Assembly: GCA_023954415.1 (NCBI GenBank)
Contig: JAMLIB010000004.1
Span: 1 to 64,000, forward strand
Direction: 5' to 3'
Source of the DNA: Trueperaceae bacterium
GTDB taxonomy: Bacteria > Deinococcota > Deinococci > Deinococcales > Trueperaceae
DNA length: 64,000 nt
The notes beneath the pieces were generated by a model. The model was given only the letters and a program-made list of their open reading frames with translations. It was not told the DNA's origin and searched no databases. Shown here one piece after another: positions 34,768-43,432 of this stretch; position 1 is the stretch's first letter; each line of letters begins with the position of its first letter. Made by a program: the position numbers and the translations under genes.

Positions 34768-35544
34768 ATGAGCTCCAAGCCGGTACTCCTGCGCGGCCGC
34801 TGGCTGGCCGGCCATGTGCTCGCGCTCGTGATGATCGGCCTGTTCGTCAACTTCGGCTTCTGGCAGCTCCGGCGCCTCGACCAGCGCAAAGCCAGGAACG
34901 CCGTCATCGAGTCGCGCATCCACCTTCCACCCCGGCCCCTCGCCGACGTGCTGGTGCCCGGTGCCGAGGTGCCGGAGTACACGGCGGTCACGGCGGTCGG
35001 CACGTTCGATCCGGAGCACGAGGTGCTCCTGCGCGGGCGCTCGCTCGACGGGCGACCGGGTTTCAACCTGCTCACGCCGCTCGTGCTCGACGACTCCGAC
35101 GGCGAGCGTAGCGGGAGCGCCGTGCTCGTCGAGCGTGGCTGGGTGCCTTACGACCGCGACTCGGTGCCCGTCACCGACGCCCTGCCGCCCGTAGGCAGCG
35201 TGAGCGTGACGGGTGAGCTCAGGGCGCCGCAGACGCCCCCGACGGGGCCGCTGGCCGCCATCGCCGCCCACGATCCGCCCGAGGGCGCCCTGGTGCAGAG
35301 CTTCTACGTGGACGTCGCGCGGCTGGCGCCGCAGATGCCCTACCCGCTCGTCGACGCCTACGTAGTGCTGCGGCAGCAGGCGCCCGCGAACCCGCAGCGG
35401 CTCCCCGAGCCGCTCCCGCCCATCGAGATGGGCGAGGGGCCGCACCTGGGCTACGCGCTGCAATGGTTCGGCATGGCGCTCGTCGGCGCCGTCGGCTACG
35501 TGTTCCTGCTCCGCTCCACGGCGCGCCAGAAGGCTCGAGCCTAG
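34768..35544 (+). CDS. SURF1-family cytochrome oxidase assembly protein
   Basis: A 258-residue membrane protein with helices at both ends (~11-30 and ~232-250) and a soluble domain between them. The SURF1 landmarks are present: FWQLRRLDQRKARN after the first helix, then VTAVGTFDPEHEVLLRGRS, a VLVERGWVPYDR segment, and HLGYALQWFGMALVGAVGYV at the end. SURF1 proteins deliver heme A to oxidase subunit I, which matches its place after ctaA and ctaB. The oxidase structural genes are not in the window. Confidence 0.9.
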   Translation: MSSKPVLLRGRWLAGHVLALVMIGLFVNFGFWQLRRLDQRKARNAVIESRIHLPPRPLADVLVPGAEVPEYTAVTAVGTFDPEHEVLLRGRSLDGRPGFNLLTPLVLDDSDGERSGSAVLVERGWVPYDRDSVPVTDALPPVGSVSVTGELRAPQTPPTGPLAAIAAHDPPEGALVQSFYVDVARLAPQMPYPLVDAYVVLRQQAPANPQRLPEPLPPIEMGEGPHLGYALQWFGMALVGAVGYVFLLRSTARQKARA

Positions 35545-35549
35545 CGTAA

Positions 35550-35569
35550 GGGGCGCCACCAGGCGCCCC
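35550..35569. terminator. Bidirectional terminator hairpin
   Basis: GGGGCGCC (35550-35557) pairs perfectly with GGCGCCCC (35562-35569) around ACCA, 6 nt after the SURF1 stop and between convergent genes. U-tracts are weak on both sides. Confidence 0.6.
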
Positions 35570-35633
35570 ACAGGTGTCGTCGTGGCCGGCTCGCGGCGCG
35601 AGGTCTACTTACGCGCGCCCTGCGCCCCTTCGC

Positions 35634-36752
35634 TCAGCGCCCGGCGAGCGCCCCTGCCAGCGCCGTCATGATGTCGTCGAACGCCTTGACGAACTTGACG
35701 ACGCCCTCCTCCTCGAGCTTGGCTGTCACGGCGTCCAGGTCGATGCCGACGCCCGAGAGGGCCTGCAACATGGCCCGGGCGTCCGCGCCGCCGTCCCCGA
35801 TGCGCGAGGCCGGGTCGCCATGGTCGCGGTAGGCCTCGAGCGTGGCGAGCGGCAGCGTGTTGATGGTGTCCGGCCCCACGAGGGGCTCGACGTACTTGAG
35901 GTCCGGGTAGTTGGGGTCCTTCGTGCTGGTCGAGGCCCACAGCAGCCGCTGCGGCCGCGCGCCGGCCGCGCGCAGGCGGGCGAAGCGCTCGTTCGCCGCG
36001 CCGAAGAGCCCCTCGTAGATGACGTAGGCGCCCTTCGCGCTCGCCACCGCGGCCGTGCCGCGCAGCTGCCGCGCGGCGTGGGCCTGCGGCACGGGCTGCC
36101 TGGCGAGCTCGTCGAGCCGCGGATCGATCATCACGTCGATGCGGCTCAGGAAGAAGCTCGCGACCGACTCGACGTTAACGCCCAGGCCGGCAGCCAGGCG
36201 CTCCTCCAAGCCCGCGAGGTAGGCCTCCGCCACCTGGCGGTAGCGCTCGAGGGAGAAGAGGAGCGTGACGTTGACGTTGACGCCCTCCGCGATGAGGCGC
36301 CTGATCGCCGGCACCCCCGCGTCGGTGGCGGGCACCTTGATGAACACGTTGGGCCGGTCCAGCCGCCGCCACAAGTGCAGGGCCTCGGCGACGGTGCCTT
36401 CCTCGTCGTTGGCGAGGTGCGGAGAGACCTCGAGGGAGACGAAGCCGTCGACCCCGTTCGAGGCGTCGTACATGGGGCGGAAGAGGTCGGCGGCGGCGCG
36501 GATGTCCGCGACGGTCAGCTCCTCGTAGGTCGCGTACGGCGTCTTGCCTGCGCGCGCGAGCTCGGCGATGGCGTCGTCGTAGTCGTGGCTCTCGACGATG
36601 GCCTTCTGGAAGATGGCGGGGTTGGAGGTGACCCCCGCGAGCCCGTCAGCGTCGATCATCGCTTGGAGCGTGCCGTTCGTGAGCCACGAGCGGCGGAACT
36701 CGTCAAGGTAGACCGTCTGTCCGAACTGCCTCAAGCGCAGTAGTGGGTTCAT
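35634..36752 (-). CDS. tal: Transaldolase
   Basis: A 372-residue TIM-barrel enzyme moving a dihydroxyacetone unit between sugar phosphates in the pentose phosphate pathway. The Schiff-base lysine is K139 in NVFIKVPAT; other landmarks are GVTSNPAIFQKAI, LEVSPHLAND and VNVTLLFSLERY. Its length and sequence match the actinobacterial/cyanobacterial-type long transaldolase. GGAGGT 6 nt upstream fixes the ATG at 36752; the open frame continues far upstream only as a shadow of the Rieske gene. It lies 74 nt after that gene and may be the last member of the ccm transcript. Confidence 0.94.
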   Translation of the reverse strand: MNPLLRLRQFGQTVYLDEFRRSWLTNGTLQAMIDADGLAGVTSNPAIFQKAIVESHDYDDAIAELARAGKTPYATYEELTVADIRAAADLFRPMYDASNGVDGFVSLEVSPHLANDEEGTVAEALHLWRRLDRPNVFIKVPATDAGVPAIRRLIAEGVNVNVTLLFSLERYRQVAEAYLAGLEERLAAGLGVNVESVASFFLSRIDVMIDPRLDELARQPVPQAHAARQLRGTAAVASAKGAYVIYEGLFGAANERFARLRAAGARPQRLLWASTSTKDPNYPDLKYVEPLVGPDTINTLPLATLEAYRDHGDPASRIGDGGADARAMLQALSGVGIDLDAVTAKLEEEGVVKFVKAFDDIMTALAGALAGR

Positions 36753-36826
36753 GCTCGACCTCCAGTCGGGAAGGGGCGCGGGGCGGTGATCTGTCCCGGG
36801 CGCGTCCGCAACGAAGATGATAAGGC

Positions 36827-37411
36827 TCAAGCCCGCTCGATGCCCGTAGCCACCACGGCGGCGCCGTGCAGCTCGAGCCGTACCCGCGGCAGCGGCAGGA
36901 CGGCGGGGCCGCTCACCGCGCGACCGCCGCGCATGGGATCGAACACGCTCAGGTGGCATGGGCAGGTGAGTTTCGGACCGTCCGTCGCGTAGTTGAAACC
37001 GAAGTCGATGGCGTCGACGTCGCGGTTGAGGACCACGATGCAGTGCTGGTGCGTGCAGATGCGACTGAAGGCCGCCAGGTGGGCGCTGGGCGCTCCCACG
37101 CCGCTGTCGACGGTCAGGCCGCCGGCGACCGGGCCGGGCAGGCGCACTGCCAACGCCGGCGCGGGCCCGCCGTTCGGCCCGCCGGAGGGCAGCTCGAAGG
37201 GGACCTCGTCCCACACGTTCGCGAACGCAGCCACGGTGCCGACCGCGACGTCGGGAAGCCGGTCGAACTCCGGCTCGGAGACCGGGTCGCGCTTCAGGAA
37301 GTGGACGTTGATGGCCTCGTAGACGCCGTAGCCGCCGCCGAGGAGCGCAGCGAGCACGGGCACGCGCCACAGCCACTTGATCAGCTCGCGCCTGGAGAGC
37401 GGCTGCGGCAC
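36827..37411 (-). CDS. Rieske [2Fe-2S] protein with Tat signal
   Basis: A 194-residue exported iron-sulfur protein. The N-terminus has a twin-arginine signal (SRRELIKW) followed by one hydrophobic helix that may remain as an anchor. The cluster ligands are in the two Rieske boxes, CTHQHC (~residue 121) and CPCHLS (~150). It resembles bc-complex Rieske subunits, yet no cytochrome b gene adjoins it; instead it is last in the cytochrome c maturation gene run, 5 nt after the CcmI-cytochrome fusion. The start is a GTG with a weak ribosome site, suggesting coupling. Confidence 0.88.
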   Translation of the reverse strand: MPQPLSRRELIKWLWRVPVLAALLGGGYGVYEAINVHFLKRDPVSEPEFDRLPDVAVGTVAAFANVWDEVPFELPSGGPNGGPAPALAVRLPGPVAGGLTVDSGVGAPSAHLAAFSRICTHQHCIVVLNRDVDAIDFGFNYATDGPKLTCPCHLSVFDPMRGGRAVSGPAVLPLPRVRLELHGAAVVATGIERA

Positions 37412-37416
37412 GGTCG

Positions 37417-38937
37417 CTAGAGCTCGCTCTGGGAGAGGACCTGGGTCACGTACGCCACCACGGCGTCGACCTCCTCCGGCGTCAGCGCCGCCTGGAACGC
37501 GGGCATCATGCCGCGGCCGAAGCGCACGGCGTCTCGCACGTTGGCCTCGTTGGCGGCGCGCGGGTTGCCTGCCAGCCGGGCGCCCATGCCGCCCTCGCCC
37601 CCTTGGCCGTGGCACTCGACGCAGTTGGTGGAGAAGACCTGCCTGCCGACGACGGCGGCGCTCGTGGCGTCCGCTCCGCCAACCGCGGCGCCGCTCGCCT
37701 GCGTGCGGGCCGATTCGGCGAGGGCCTTGGCCGGCGCGCCCAGCTCGGGGCCGACCAGCTCGGCGTAGAGGTCGTACGTCCGGGCCGCCTCCTCCCAGGC
37801 GCCCGTCTGGGCGTAGGCGTCGGCGAGCGTCATGACGGCGTCGGGCTCGAGCGCGGCCACGCCGCCTGCCGCCACGGCCGCGCGCTCGATGGCGCCGACG
37901 GCGTCGCTCGGCCGGCCGGCGACGTAGAGGAGCTGGCCCGTGCGAGCGAGGGCCCGCGGCTGGGTCGGGTCGTGATCGGTGAGGACCTGGAAGTAGCTCT
38001 CGACGGCCTTCTGCGGCTCGCTCGCCTCCCAGTAGGCGTCGCCGAGGGCGAGGAGGTTCTCCTCGGAAGGGTCGGCGAGCACGGCCGCCTGGAGCGGGCG
38101 CACGCGCTCGATGAGCTCGATGCGCCGCTGGGCCGTCGGCTCGGCCGCGCCGTCCGGGGTGGCGGCGAACGCCGTGAAGGCGTCCTCCGCGCGCTCGAGG
38201 TCGCCGCGGGCGAACGCGACCTCGCCGAGCAGGTAGAGCGTCTCGGCGTCGTCCGGTTCGGCGCCGCGGGCGAGCTCGAGCCAGCCCTGGGCCTGCGTCA
38301 GGTCGCGCTGCAGGGCGAGGATGGCGAGGCGCTTGTAGGCGGCGCCCGGTACAGGGCTCAGCTCGTCGACGATGCGCCGGTAGGTCGTCTCGGCCTCGTC
38401 GAGGCGTTGCAGGCCCAGGTAGATGTCGCCGAGCGCCAGCAGGTTCTCGGCGGACGGGTCTGCCTGCGCGGCGCGCTGAGCCGCCTGCAGCTGCTGGGCC
38501 ACGTCCACGTCGGTCGTCGTGATGGTGTCGGTGCTGCTCACGCGGGGGAGGACGTAGGTCGGGACGGCGGCGGCGAGCAGCAAGAAGGCGCCGAGCACTA
38601 CGACGGCGCCGACGGGGACGCGCTTCGCCTCGGCCCGCTCGCGCTTCGGTGCCCTGCCCGCGAGCGCGGCCTCGCGCTCGTCGATGGCGGCGAGGACCTT
38701 GGCGGCCTTCGCCTCGTAACGCTCGTGCAGCTGCCTGCGGCGCTCCGCCGGCAGGTCGACGCGCGCGTCGAGCTCCTGGATGGCGCGCAGGAGAGCGGCC
38801 TTCTCCTCGTTCAGGTCGACGAGCTGCGGGTCGCGGTCGTCGGGGAGCCGGTCCACCTGGTCGGGAGCCAGGAGCGGGATGGCGACGTAGAAGAACGCGA
38901 TCAGCACGAGGAGCCCTATGACGATGGTGGTAAGCAT
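37417..38937 (-). CDS. CcmI-like TPR protein fused to a C-terminal cytochrome c domain
   Basis: A 506-residue fusion. Residues 1-135 match the CcmI N-terminus: helix 1 (~3-24), a cytoplasmic coiled loop (EEKAALLRAIQELDARVDLP), and helix 2 (~107-130). Residues ~140-410 are TPR repeats, the region that binds apocytochrome tails in CcmI. Residues ~425-506 form a class I cytochrome c domain with C439-V-E-C-H443 for covalent heme and a GMMPAF methionine ligand. So a heme-ligation chaperone carries a cytochrome that itself needs the system. It lies between ccmH (3-nt gap) and the Rieske gene. Confidence 0.87.
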   Translation of the reverse strand: MLTTIVIGLLVLIAFFYVAIPLLAPDQVDRLPDDRDPQLVDLNEEKAALLRAIQELDARVDLPAERRRQLHERYEAKAAKVLAAIDEREAALAGRAPKRERAEAKRVPVGAVVVLGAFLLLAAAVPTYVLPRVSSTDTITTTDVDVAQQLQAAQRAAQADPSAENLLALGDIYLGLQRLDEAETTYRRIVDELSPVPGAAYKRLAILALQRDLTQAQGWLELARGAEPDDAETLYLLGEVAFARGDLERAEDAFTAFAATPDGAAEPTAQRRIELIERVRPLQAAVLADPSEENLLALGDAYWEASEPQKAVESYFQVLTDHDPTQPRALARTGQLLYVAGRPSDAVGAIERAAVAAGGVAALEPDAVMTLADAYAQTGAWEEAARTYDLYAELVGPELGAPAKALAESARTQASGAAVGGADATSAAVVGRQVFSTNCVECHGQGGEGGMGARLAGNPRAANEANVRDAVRFGRGMMPAFQAALTPEEVDAVVAYVTQVLSQSEL

Positions 38938-38940
38938 GCC

Positions 38941-39453
38941 TCAGCCGTCCTCGCCGCTCTCGTCGCCCGTGTCGGTCCGGGCGGGGCCGGCCGCGGCGCC
39001 GGCGAGGGCCGCCCTGACCCGTTCCAGGTCGGCCTCGCTCGCCGGCTCCGTCTTGGCCGAGGCCGCCAGCCACCGCCTGGTCATGCCTACGACGACGACG
39101 ACGGCCGTCGCCCCGATCAGGACGGGTAGCAGCCAGACGAGGAGGTGGACGCCGCGCTTGGGCGGGTCGAGGAGGATCCAGTCGCCGTAGCGCTCCTGGA
39201 AGAACGCGTAGATCTGGGCGTCGCTCAACCCCTCGTCGATCTTCTCCTGGATGAGGCCGCGCATCTGCTGGGCGATCTCGGCGCTGGAGTCCGCGACGCT
39301 CTCGGAAGTGCAGACCGGGCAGCGCAGGTTGCGCGAGATGTCGAACGCGCGCGAGCCGATCTGGACGCTCGGCGCGGTCGCGGCGTCCTGGGCGCTCGCC
39401 AGGGCCGCGACGGCGAAAGCGGCGGCGAGCAGCACGCGGGCGAGGGTCGCCAC
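38941..39453 (-). CDS. ccmH: Cytochrome c maturation protein CcmH
   Basis: A 170-residue thioredox-type ligation factor. A signal peptide (~1-22, ending LASAQ) precedes the hallmark LRCPVCTSESVADS, whose CxxC reduces apocytochrome disulfides. The three-helix domain and a C-terminal membrane helix (VHLLVWLLPVLIGATAVVVVVG) follow. The start is a GTG just inside the sequence after ccmG, and the frame upstream of it is shadow. It functions with CcmF and the CcmI-like protein encoded next. Confidence 0.92.
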   Translation of the reverse strand: MATLARVLLAAAFAVAALASAQDAATAPSVQIGSRAFDISRNLRCPVCTSESVADSSAEIAQQMRGLIQEKIDEGLSDAQIYAFFQERYGDWILLDPPKRGVHLLVWLLPVLIGATAVVVVVGMTRRWLAASAKTEPASEADLERVRAALAGAAAGPARTDTGDESGEDG

Positions 39454-39458
39454 GCGCC

Positions 39459-40010
39459 TCACCTGAGCAGCGCTCCGAGCTGCTGGTCGAGCACGGCGGC
39501 CGTCACGGGCCCGATGTGCTTGGCCACGACCTTGCCGCTCGCGTCGATGAAGAACGTCTCCGGTACGCCGTACAGCGCCCAATCGACACCCACGAGGCTG
39601 TCGTTGTCGAGCACGTTGGGGAAGCCGAGGTTGAAGCGGGCTATGAACGTGCGCCCCTCGTCGCGCTTGTCGCGGTCTTGCGTCTGGATGCCGACGAACT
39701 GCACGCCCTGCGGCCCGTAGGTCTGCCACGCCTGTTGCAGTACCGGCGCCTCGTCGTAACAGGGCAGGCACCACGACGCCCAGAAGTTGATGACGAGCGG
39801 GCGGCCGACGTGCTCCTGCAGCGAGAAGGTCTCGCCGTAGTCCGGCCAGTACCGCTCGTAGAGGGGCAGTGTGAAGCTTGGCGCCGGCTTGCCGATGAGG
39901 TTGGACGTGATGTTGCGGTCGTCAGGGTTGCCCCGCAGGAGCCCGAAGGCGAAGAGCGCGCCGATGGCCGCGACGACGAGGGCGATCAGGGCGATGCGGC
40001 GAAGCTTCAT
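39459..40010 (-). CDS. ccmG: Thiol:disulfide interchange protein CcmG/DsbE
   Basis: A 183-residue membrane-anchored thioredoxin-like protein. One N-terminal helix (~5-25) anchors a periplasmic redoxin domain with WASWCLPCYDEAP (active-site CxxC near residue 80), and the conserved cis-proline region is YGVPETFFID. It passes electrons from CcdA to CcmH and apocytochrome c. Its ATG overlaps the ccmF stop as ATGA (40007-40010). Confidence 0.94.
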   Translation of the reverse strand: MKLRRIALIALVVAAIGALFAFGLLRGNPDDRNITSNLIGKPAPSFTLPLYERYWPDYGETFSLQEHVGRPLVINFWASWCLPCYDEAPVLQQAWQTYGPQGVQFVGIQTQDRDKRDEGRTFIARFNLGFPNVLDNDSLVGVDWALYGVPETFFIDASGKVVAKHIGPVTAAVLDQQLGALLR

Positions 40011-42010
40011 GCCGGCGCGCCCTCGCGCTTCTCGCCGGCGACGGCCCGGGCCGGCACCGTCCTGCGGCCGCCGCCGAGCGAGTAGGCGGTGCCGAGCAGG
40101 AGGATGGCGCCGCCCACCCAGATCCAGGTGACGAGCGGGCTCTTGACGACGCGCAGCACGACGAACGTCGTGTCGGGGCCGACGCTGCTGTTCAGGTTCA
40201 GGTAGAGGTCGTGCGTCGCGGTGTAGTAGACGGCGGGGGTGGGGACCGTGCGGCCCGCCTCCCCGAAGAGGTTGAGGCGCGGGCGCAGGGTGGTGACGGG
40301 CCTGCCGCCGCGCGTCACCTCGATGACGGCGCCGGCGCTGATACGAGCTGGCGTGCGCTCCATGAAGCGGTCGACGGCCGTCAGCGTGTAGCCGGAGAAC
40401 TCGGCGCTGCTGCCGAAATCGAGCCGGATCTGCTCGTCGACCCGGTAGCCGGAGCTGAAGGCGACGCCGACCGCGACGATCACGACGGCGAAGTGCACGA
40501 TCATGCTCCCGACACGCCGTCGGCTCTCGACCGCGTACGAGCGGAGCACCTGCAAGGCGCCGCGGTTGGCGAGGCGGAGGCGCGGCGCGAGGGCACCGGA
40601 CAGGAGCAGGTAGAGGCTCATGAGGTTGTAGCCGGCCAGCGCGACGGTCAGCGCCGGGTAGACCTTGTGCACCCCGAGCAGCCACGCGAGCGCGCCGGAG
40701 ACGACGAGGGCGGCCGTGAGCAGCGCGAGGTTGCGCGCGAGGCGCTGCTGTTCGGCGCGGCGCCACGGCAGGAGGGGGCCGATGCCCATGAGTAGGAGCA
40801 CGAGCATCCAGAGGGGCAGGGTCGTCTGGTCGAAGAACGGGGCGCCCACCGTGACCTTGTCGCCCGTGAGGGCCTCGACGATCAGAGGGAAGAGGGTGCC
40901 GAGCAGCACGGCGGCCGTCAGGGTGACGAAGAGGATGTTGACGCCGAGGAAGCTGCCCTCGCGGCTCACGACGGAGTCCAGGTCGGCGCGGTCCCTGACG
41001 TCGTCCCAGCGCAGGGCGAGCAACCCGAACGCGGTCAGCGTCACGAGCAGGAAGAAGACGAGGAACGCCGGCCCGACGGGCCCGTTGCCGAACGCGTGGA
41101 CGGAGGAGACCACGCCGGAGCGGGTCAGGAACGTGCCGAGGATCGAGAGCGAGAACGTGGCGACGATGAGCAGCACGTTCCACGGCTTGAGCATGCGCCG
41201 CCGCTCCTGCACCTGCACGCTATGGATGAACGCGGTCGCGGTCAGCCACGGCATGAAGCTCACGTTCTCGACGGGGTCCCACGCCCAGTAGCCGCCCCAG
41301 CCGAGCACCTCGTAGCTCCACCAGCCGCCGGCCACGATGGCGCCGGAGAGGAACCCCCAGCCCGTCAAGGTCCAGCGGCGCGTCTGGGCCATCCACTCGG
41401 TGCCGGGCCGGCGCGTGATGAGCGCGGCCATGGCGTAAGCGAACGGCACGGTGAGCCCGACGAAGCCCAGGTACATGAGCAGCGGGTGCACGGCCATCAT
41501 CCAGTGGTTCTGGAGCAGCTCGTTGGGGCCGGGGCCGTCGAGCGGCGGGAACGCCACGACCTTGAACGGGTTGGCGATGAACGCGAGCACGCCGAGGAAG
41601 AAGACCTGGACGGCCTGCATGATCGAGATGGCGTACGGACGCAGCGGGCTCAACGGGGCCGTGACGGCGAGCAGCGCCGTGTAGCCCGTGAGGAGCCAGG
41701 CCCAGAGGAGGATCGAGCCCTCCAGGGCGGCCCACATAGTCACGACCTTCACCCACGTGGGAGAGGCGATGCGCGAGTGCCCGGCCACGTAGGCGACGCT
41801 GAAGTCGTTCGTGAGGAGCGCGGCTTGCATCACGACGACCGCGGCCGTGGCGAGGATGAAGCCCGCGACTGCGGCGAGCCGGGCGGACGTCTGGAGGCGG
41901 GCGTCGCGCCGCATGGCGCCGACGATGCCGGCCACCGCGCCGTAGACGGCCAAGCCGAACGCCAGGAAGACGCTGGCGCTGCCCAGGGGACCGAGCTGCA
42001 GGTCGAACAT
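40007..42010 (-). CDS. ccmF: Heme lyase subunit CcmF
   Basis: A 667-residue membrane protein with about 14 helices and the tryptophan-rich heme-handling WWD motif WGGYWAWDPVENVSFMPWL. Another conserved segment, WAALEGSILLWAWLL, precedes it. CcmF receives heme from CcmE and joins it to apocytochrome c with CcmH. I take the ATG at 42010; an in-frame TTG directly before it is possible. It is overlapped by ccmG and lies 13 nt after ccmE. Confidence 0.96.
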   Translation of the reverse strand: MFDLQLGPLGSASVFLAFGLAVYGAVAGIVGAMRRDARLQTSARLAAVAGFILATAAVVVMQAALLTNDFSVAYVAGHSRIASPTWVKVVTMWAALEGSILLWAWLLTGYTALLAVTAPLSPLRPYAISIMQAVQVFFLGVLAFIANPFKVVAFPPLDGPGPNELLQNHWMMAVHPLLMYLGFVGLTVPFAYAMAALITRRPGTEWMAQTRRWTLTGWGFLSGAIVAGGWWSYEVLGWGGYWAWDPVENVSFMPWLTATAFIHSVQVQERRRMLKPWNVLLIVATFSLSILGTFLTRSGVVSSVHAFGNGPVGPAFLVFFLLVTLTAFGLLALRWDDVRDRADLDSVVSREGSFLGVNILFVTLTAAVLLGTLFPLIVEALTGDKVTVGAPFFDQTTLPLWMLVLLLMGIGPLLPWRRAEQQRLARNLALLTAALVVSGALAWLLGVHKVYPALTVALAGYNLMSLYLLLSGALAPRLRLANRGALQVLRSYAVESRRRVGSMIVHFAVVIVAVGVAFSSGYRVDEQIRLDFGSSAEFSGYTLTAVDRFMERTPARISAGAVIEVTRGGRPVTTLRPRLNLFGEAGRTVPTPAVYYTATHDLYLNLNSSVGPDTTFVVLRVVKSPLVTWIWVGGAILLLGTAYSLGGGRRTVPARAVAGEKREGAPA

Positions 42011-42023
42011 CAACGCGCCCCCG

Positions 42024-42452
42024 TCAGCGTAGGGACTCCTTGAGCGCCTCTACGTCTATCGGCTCGCCGTCGGCGGGCGGATGGTAGTCGCTGCTGTGCT
42101 TCACGAGCAGGTTGTCGCCCACGAAGACGCCGTCGTGGAAGCGCCCCTCGATGACCACCCCGCCGTTCTCCTGGAACAGGTCGGGGGGCGCGCCGTCGTA
42201 CTGGACCGTGTAGTCCTTGAGGTGATCCGTGATCTGGAACGTGAGATGGAGGTTCGCATCGTCGAACCGGACGCTGCCGGCCTGCACCAGCCCGCCGAGG
42301 CGGACGCGCTTGCCCTCGAAGGCGGCGGTGTCGCGGGCGTACTCGCTCGGCAGGATGAAGTAGACGAGCGAGGACTGCAGGGCCTTCGAGATGAGGAAAC
42401 CGGCCACCGCGAGGACCGCGACGCCCAGGAGGGCATAGACGATCTTCTTCAT
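42024..42452 (-). CDS. ccmE: Heme chaperone CcmE
   Basis: A 142-residue periplasmic heme carrier. The N-terminal anchor helix is at ~4-22. The OB-fold domain contains FEGKRVRLGGLVQAGSV, and the covalent heme-binding histidine H119 lies in VKHSSDYHPP with Y123 four residues on, the classic H-x-x-x-Y form. Heme is attached here by CcmABCD and then handed to CcmF. Its ATG overlaps the ccmD stop (ATGA). Confidence 0.96.
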   Translation of the reverse strand: MKKIVYALLGVAVLAVAGFLISKALQSSLVYFILPSEYARDTAAFEGKRVRLGGLVQAGSVRFDDANLHLTFQITDHLKDYTVQYDGAPPDLFQENGGVVIEGRFHDGVFVGDNLLVKHSSDYHPPADGEPIDVEALKESLR

Positions 42453-42580
42453 CCGCTCTTGCTCTTGGCCCTGGCCTGGCGCTCACGCCAGCCCAGGTAC
42501 ACGAGGTAGCCGCCGTAGGCGACGAGGACTTCCAACCAGGCGATGGCGACCCACGTCCAGTGGCTGAGGTTACCGGACAC
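42449..42580 (-). CDS. ccmD: Heme exporter small subunit CcmD
   Basis: A 43-residue single-helix protein that is easy to overlook. It begins with GTG, reads MSGNLSHWTWVAIAWLEVLV, spans one membrane helix rich in Tyr and Trp (…YGGYLVYLGW), and ends in a basic tail (RERQARAKSKSG). This is the typical CcmD form. GGGAGGT lies ~6 nt before the start. It overlaps the ccmC end by 11 nt and the ccmE start by 4 nt. CcmD helps release holo-CcmE from the CcmABC complex. Confidence 0.88.
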   Translation of the reverse strand: MSGNLSHWTWVAIAWLEVLVAYGGYLVYLGWRERQARAKSKSG

Positions 42581-43304
42581 TGACTACCTCCCGCGCTACG
42601 CCCTTGACCGAGTCGAAGGTCTTGTCGTCGGCCAGCGCGAGCCGGCCGATGCGTATGCGTTCAGAGATGAAGTAGACGAAGACCATGGCGCCGCCGAGGA
42701 CGTTGATGAGGAGCACCCTGACCATCGCCGGGTCCATGGTCACGCCGCTGCCGTCCAGGTTGATGCTCTTGGCGGGATGCAGCGTCCTGAACCACTCCGC
42801 CGCGAGGTAGTTGAAGGGCAGGCTGACGAGCACGACGAGCATGATGACCGCGCTCACGCGGGCGCGCCGCTGCGGGTCCTCGATGAGGGCGCGGACGATG
42901 AAGTAGCCGACCACGAGGGCGACCATCAGGGCGGTGAGCGTCAGCTTGGCGTCCCACGTCCAGTACGTGTTGAGGGTCGGCTTACTGTACGTCATGCCGC
43001 CTACGACCGTGAGGACGGAGTACAGGAGGGCGGCCTCGGCCGTGCCTTGCGCGCGCACGTCGTCGACGGCGCGGCCGCGCCACAGGTAGAGCATGCCCCA
43101 GAACGCCGAGACGGCGACGGCGGCGAAGCCGATCCAGGCGACGGGGACATGCGCGTACATCACCCTGATGAGGTCGCCCTGGTTGACGTCGGGGGGGCTC
43201 ACGATGAGGGCGGCGTAGAGGCCGACGCCGACCACCGCGAGCGTGACCAGGCCGAAGACGGTCAACCAGCGCGGTCTTCTCGTTCTGCCGGAGGTGTCAG
43301 TCAT
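42570..43304 (-). CDS. ccmC: Heme exporter/handling protein CcmC
   Basis: A 244-residue six-helix protein of the heme handling family. The Trp-rich WWD motif is present as NTYWTWDAKLT in a periplasmic loop, and conserved histidines flank it (MYAHVPVAW; LHPAKS). CcmC presents heme to CcmE. A 128-nt gap, with no promoter I can defend, separates it from ccmB, and it overlaps ccmD downstream. Confidence 0.95.
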   Translation of the reverse strand: MTDTSGRTRRPRWLTVFGLVTLAVVGVGLYAALIVSPPDVNQGDLIRVMYAHVPVAWIGFAAVAVSAFWGMLYLWRGRAVDDVRAQGTAEAALLYSVLTVVGGMTYSKPTLNTYWTWDAKLTLTALMVALVVGYFIVRALIEDPQRRARVSAVIMLVVLVSLPFNYLAAEWFRTLHPAKSINLDGSGVTMDPAMVRVLLINVLGGAMVFVYFISERIRIGRLALADDKTFDSVKGVAREVVSVR

Positions 43305-43432
43305 TCGCTGTGCTCCTTCGAGGCATCACCTTCGCCTCAATCCTCGAGTAGTTTACGACCGGCGGGTCGGGCGGCGCGTTTCACGGTGCGCCGACGCCGG
43401 GTCGTTCGGCGCGACGGGAGGCGCATGCGACC

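Noticed and set aside
35634-37376. Transaldolase with a ~208-residue N-terminal extension
   Set aside because: The extension is an out-of-frame reading of the Rieske gene; a GGAGGT site and family homology begin at 36752.
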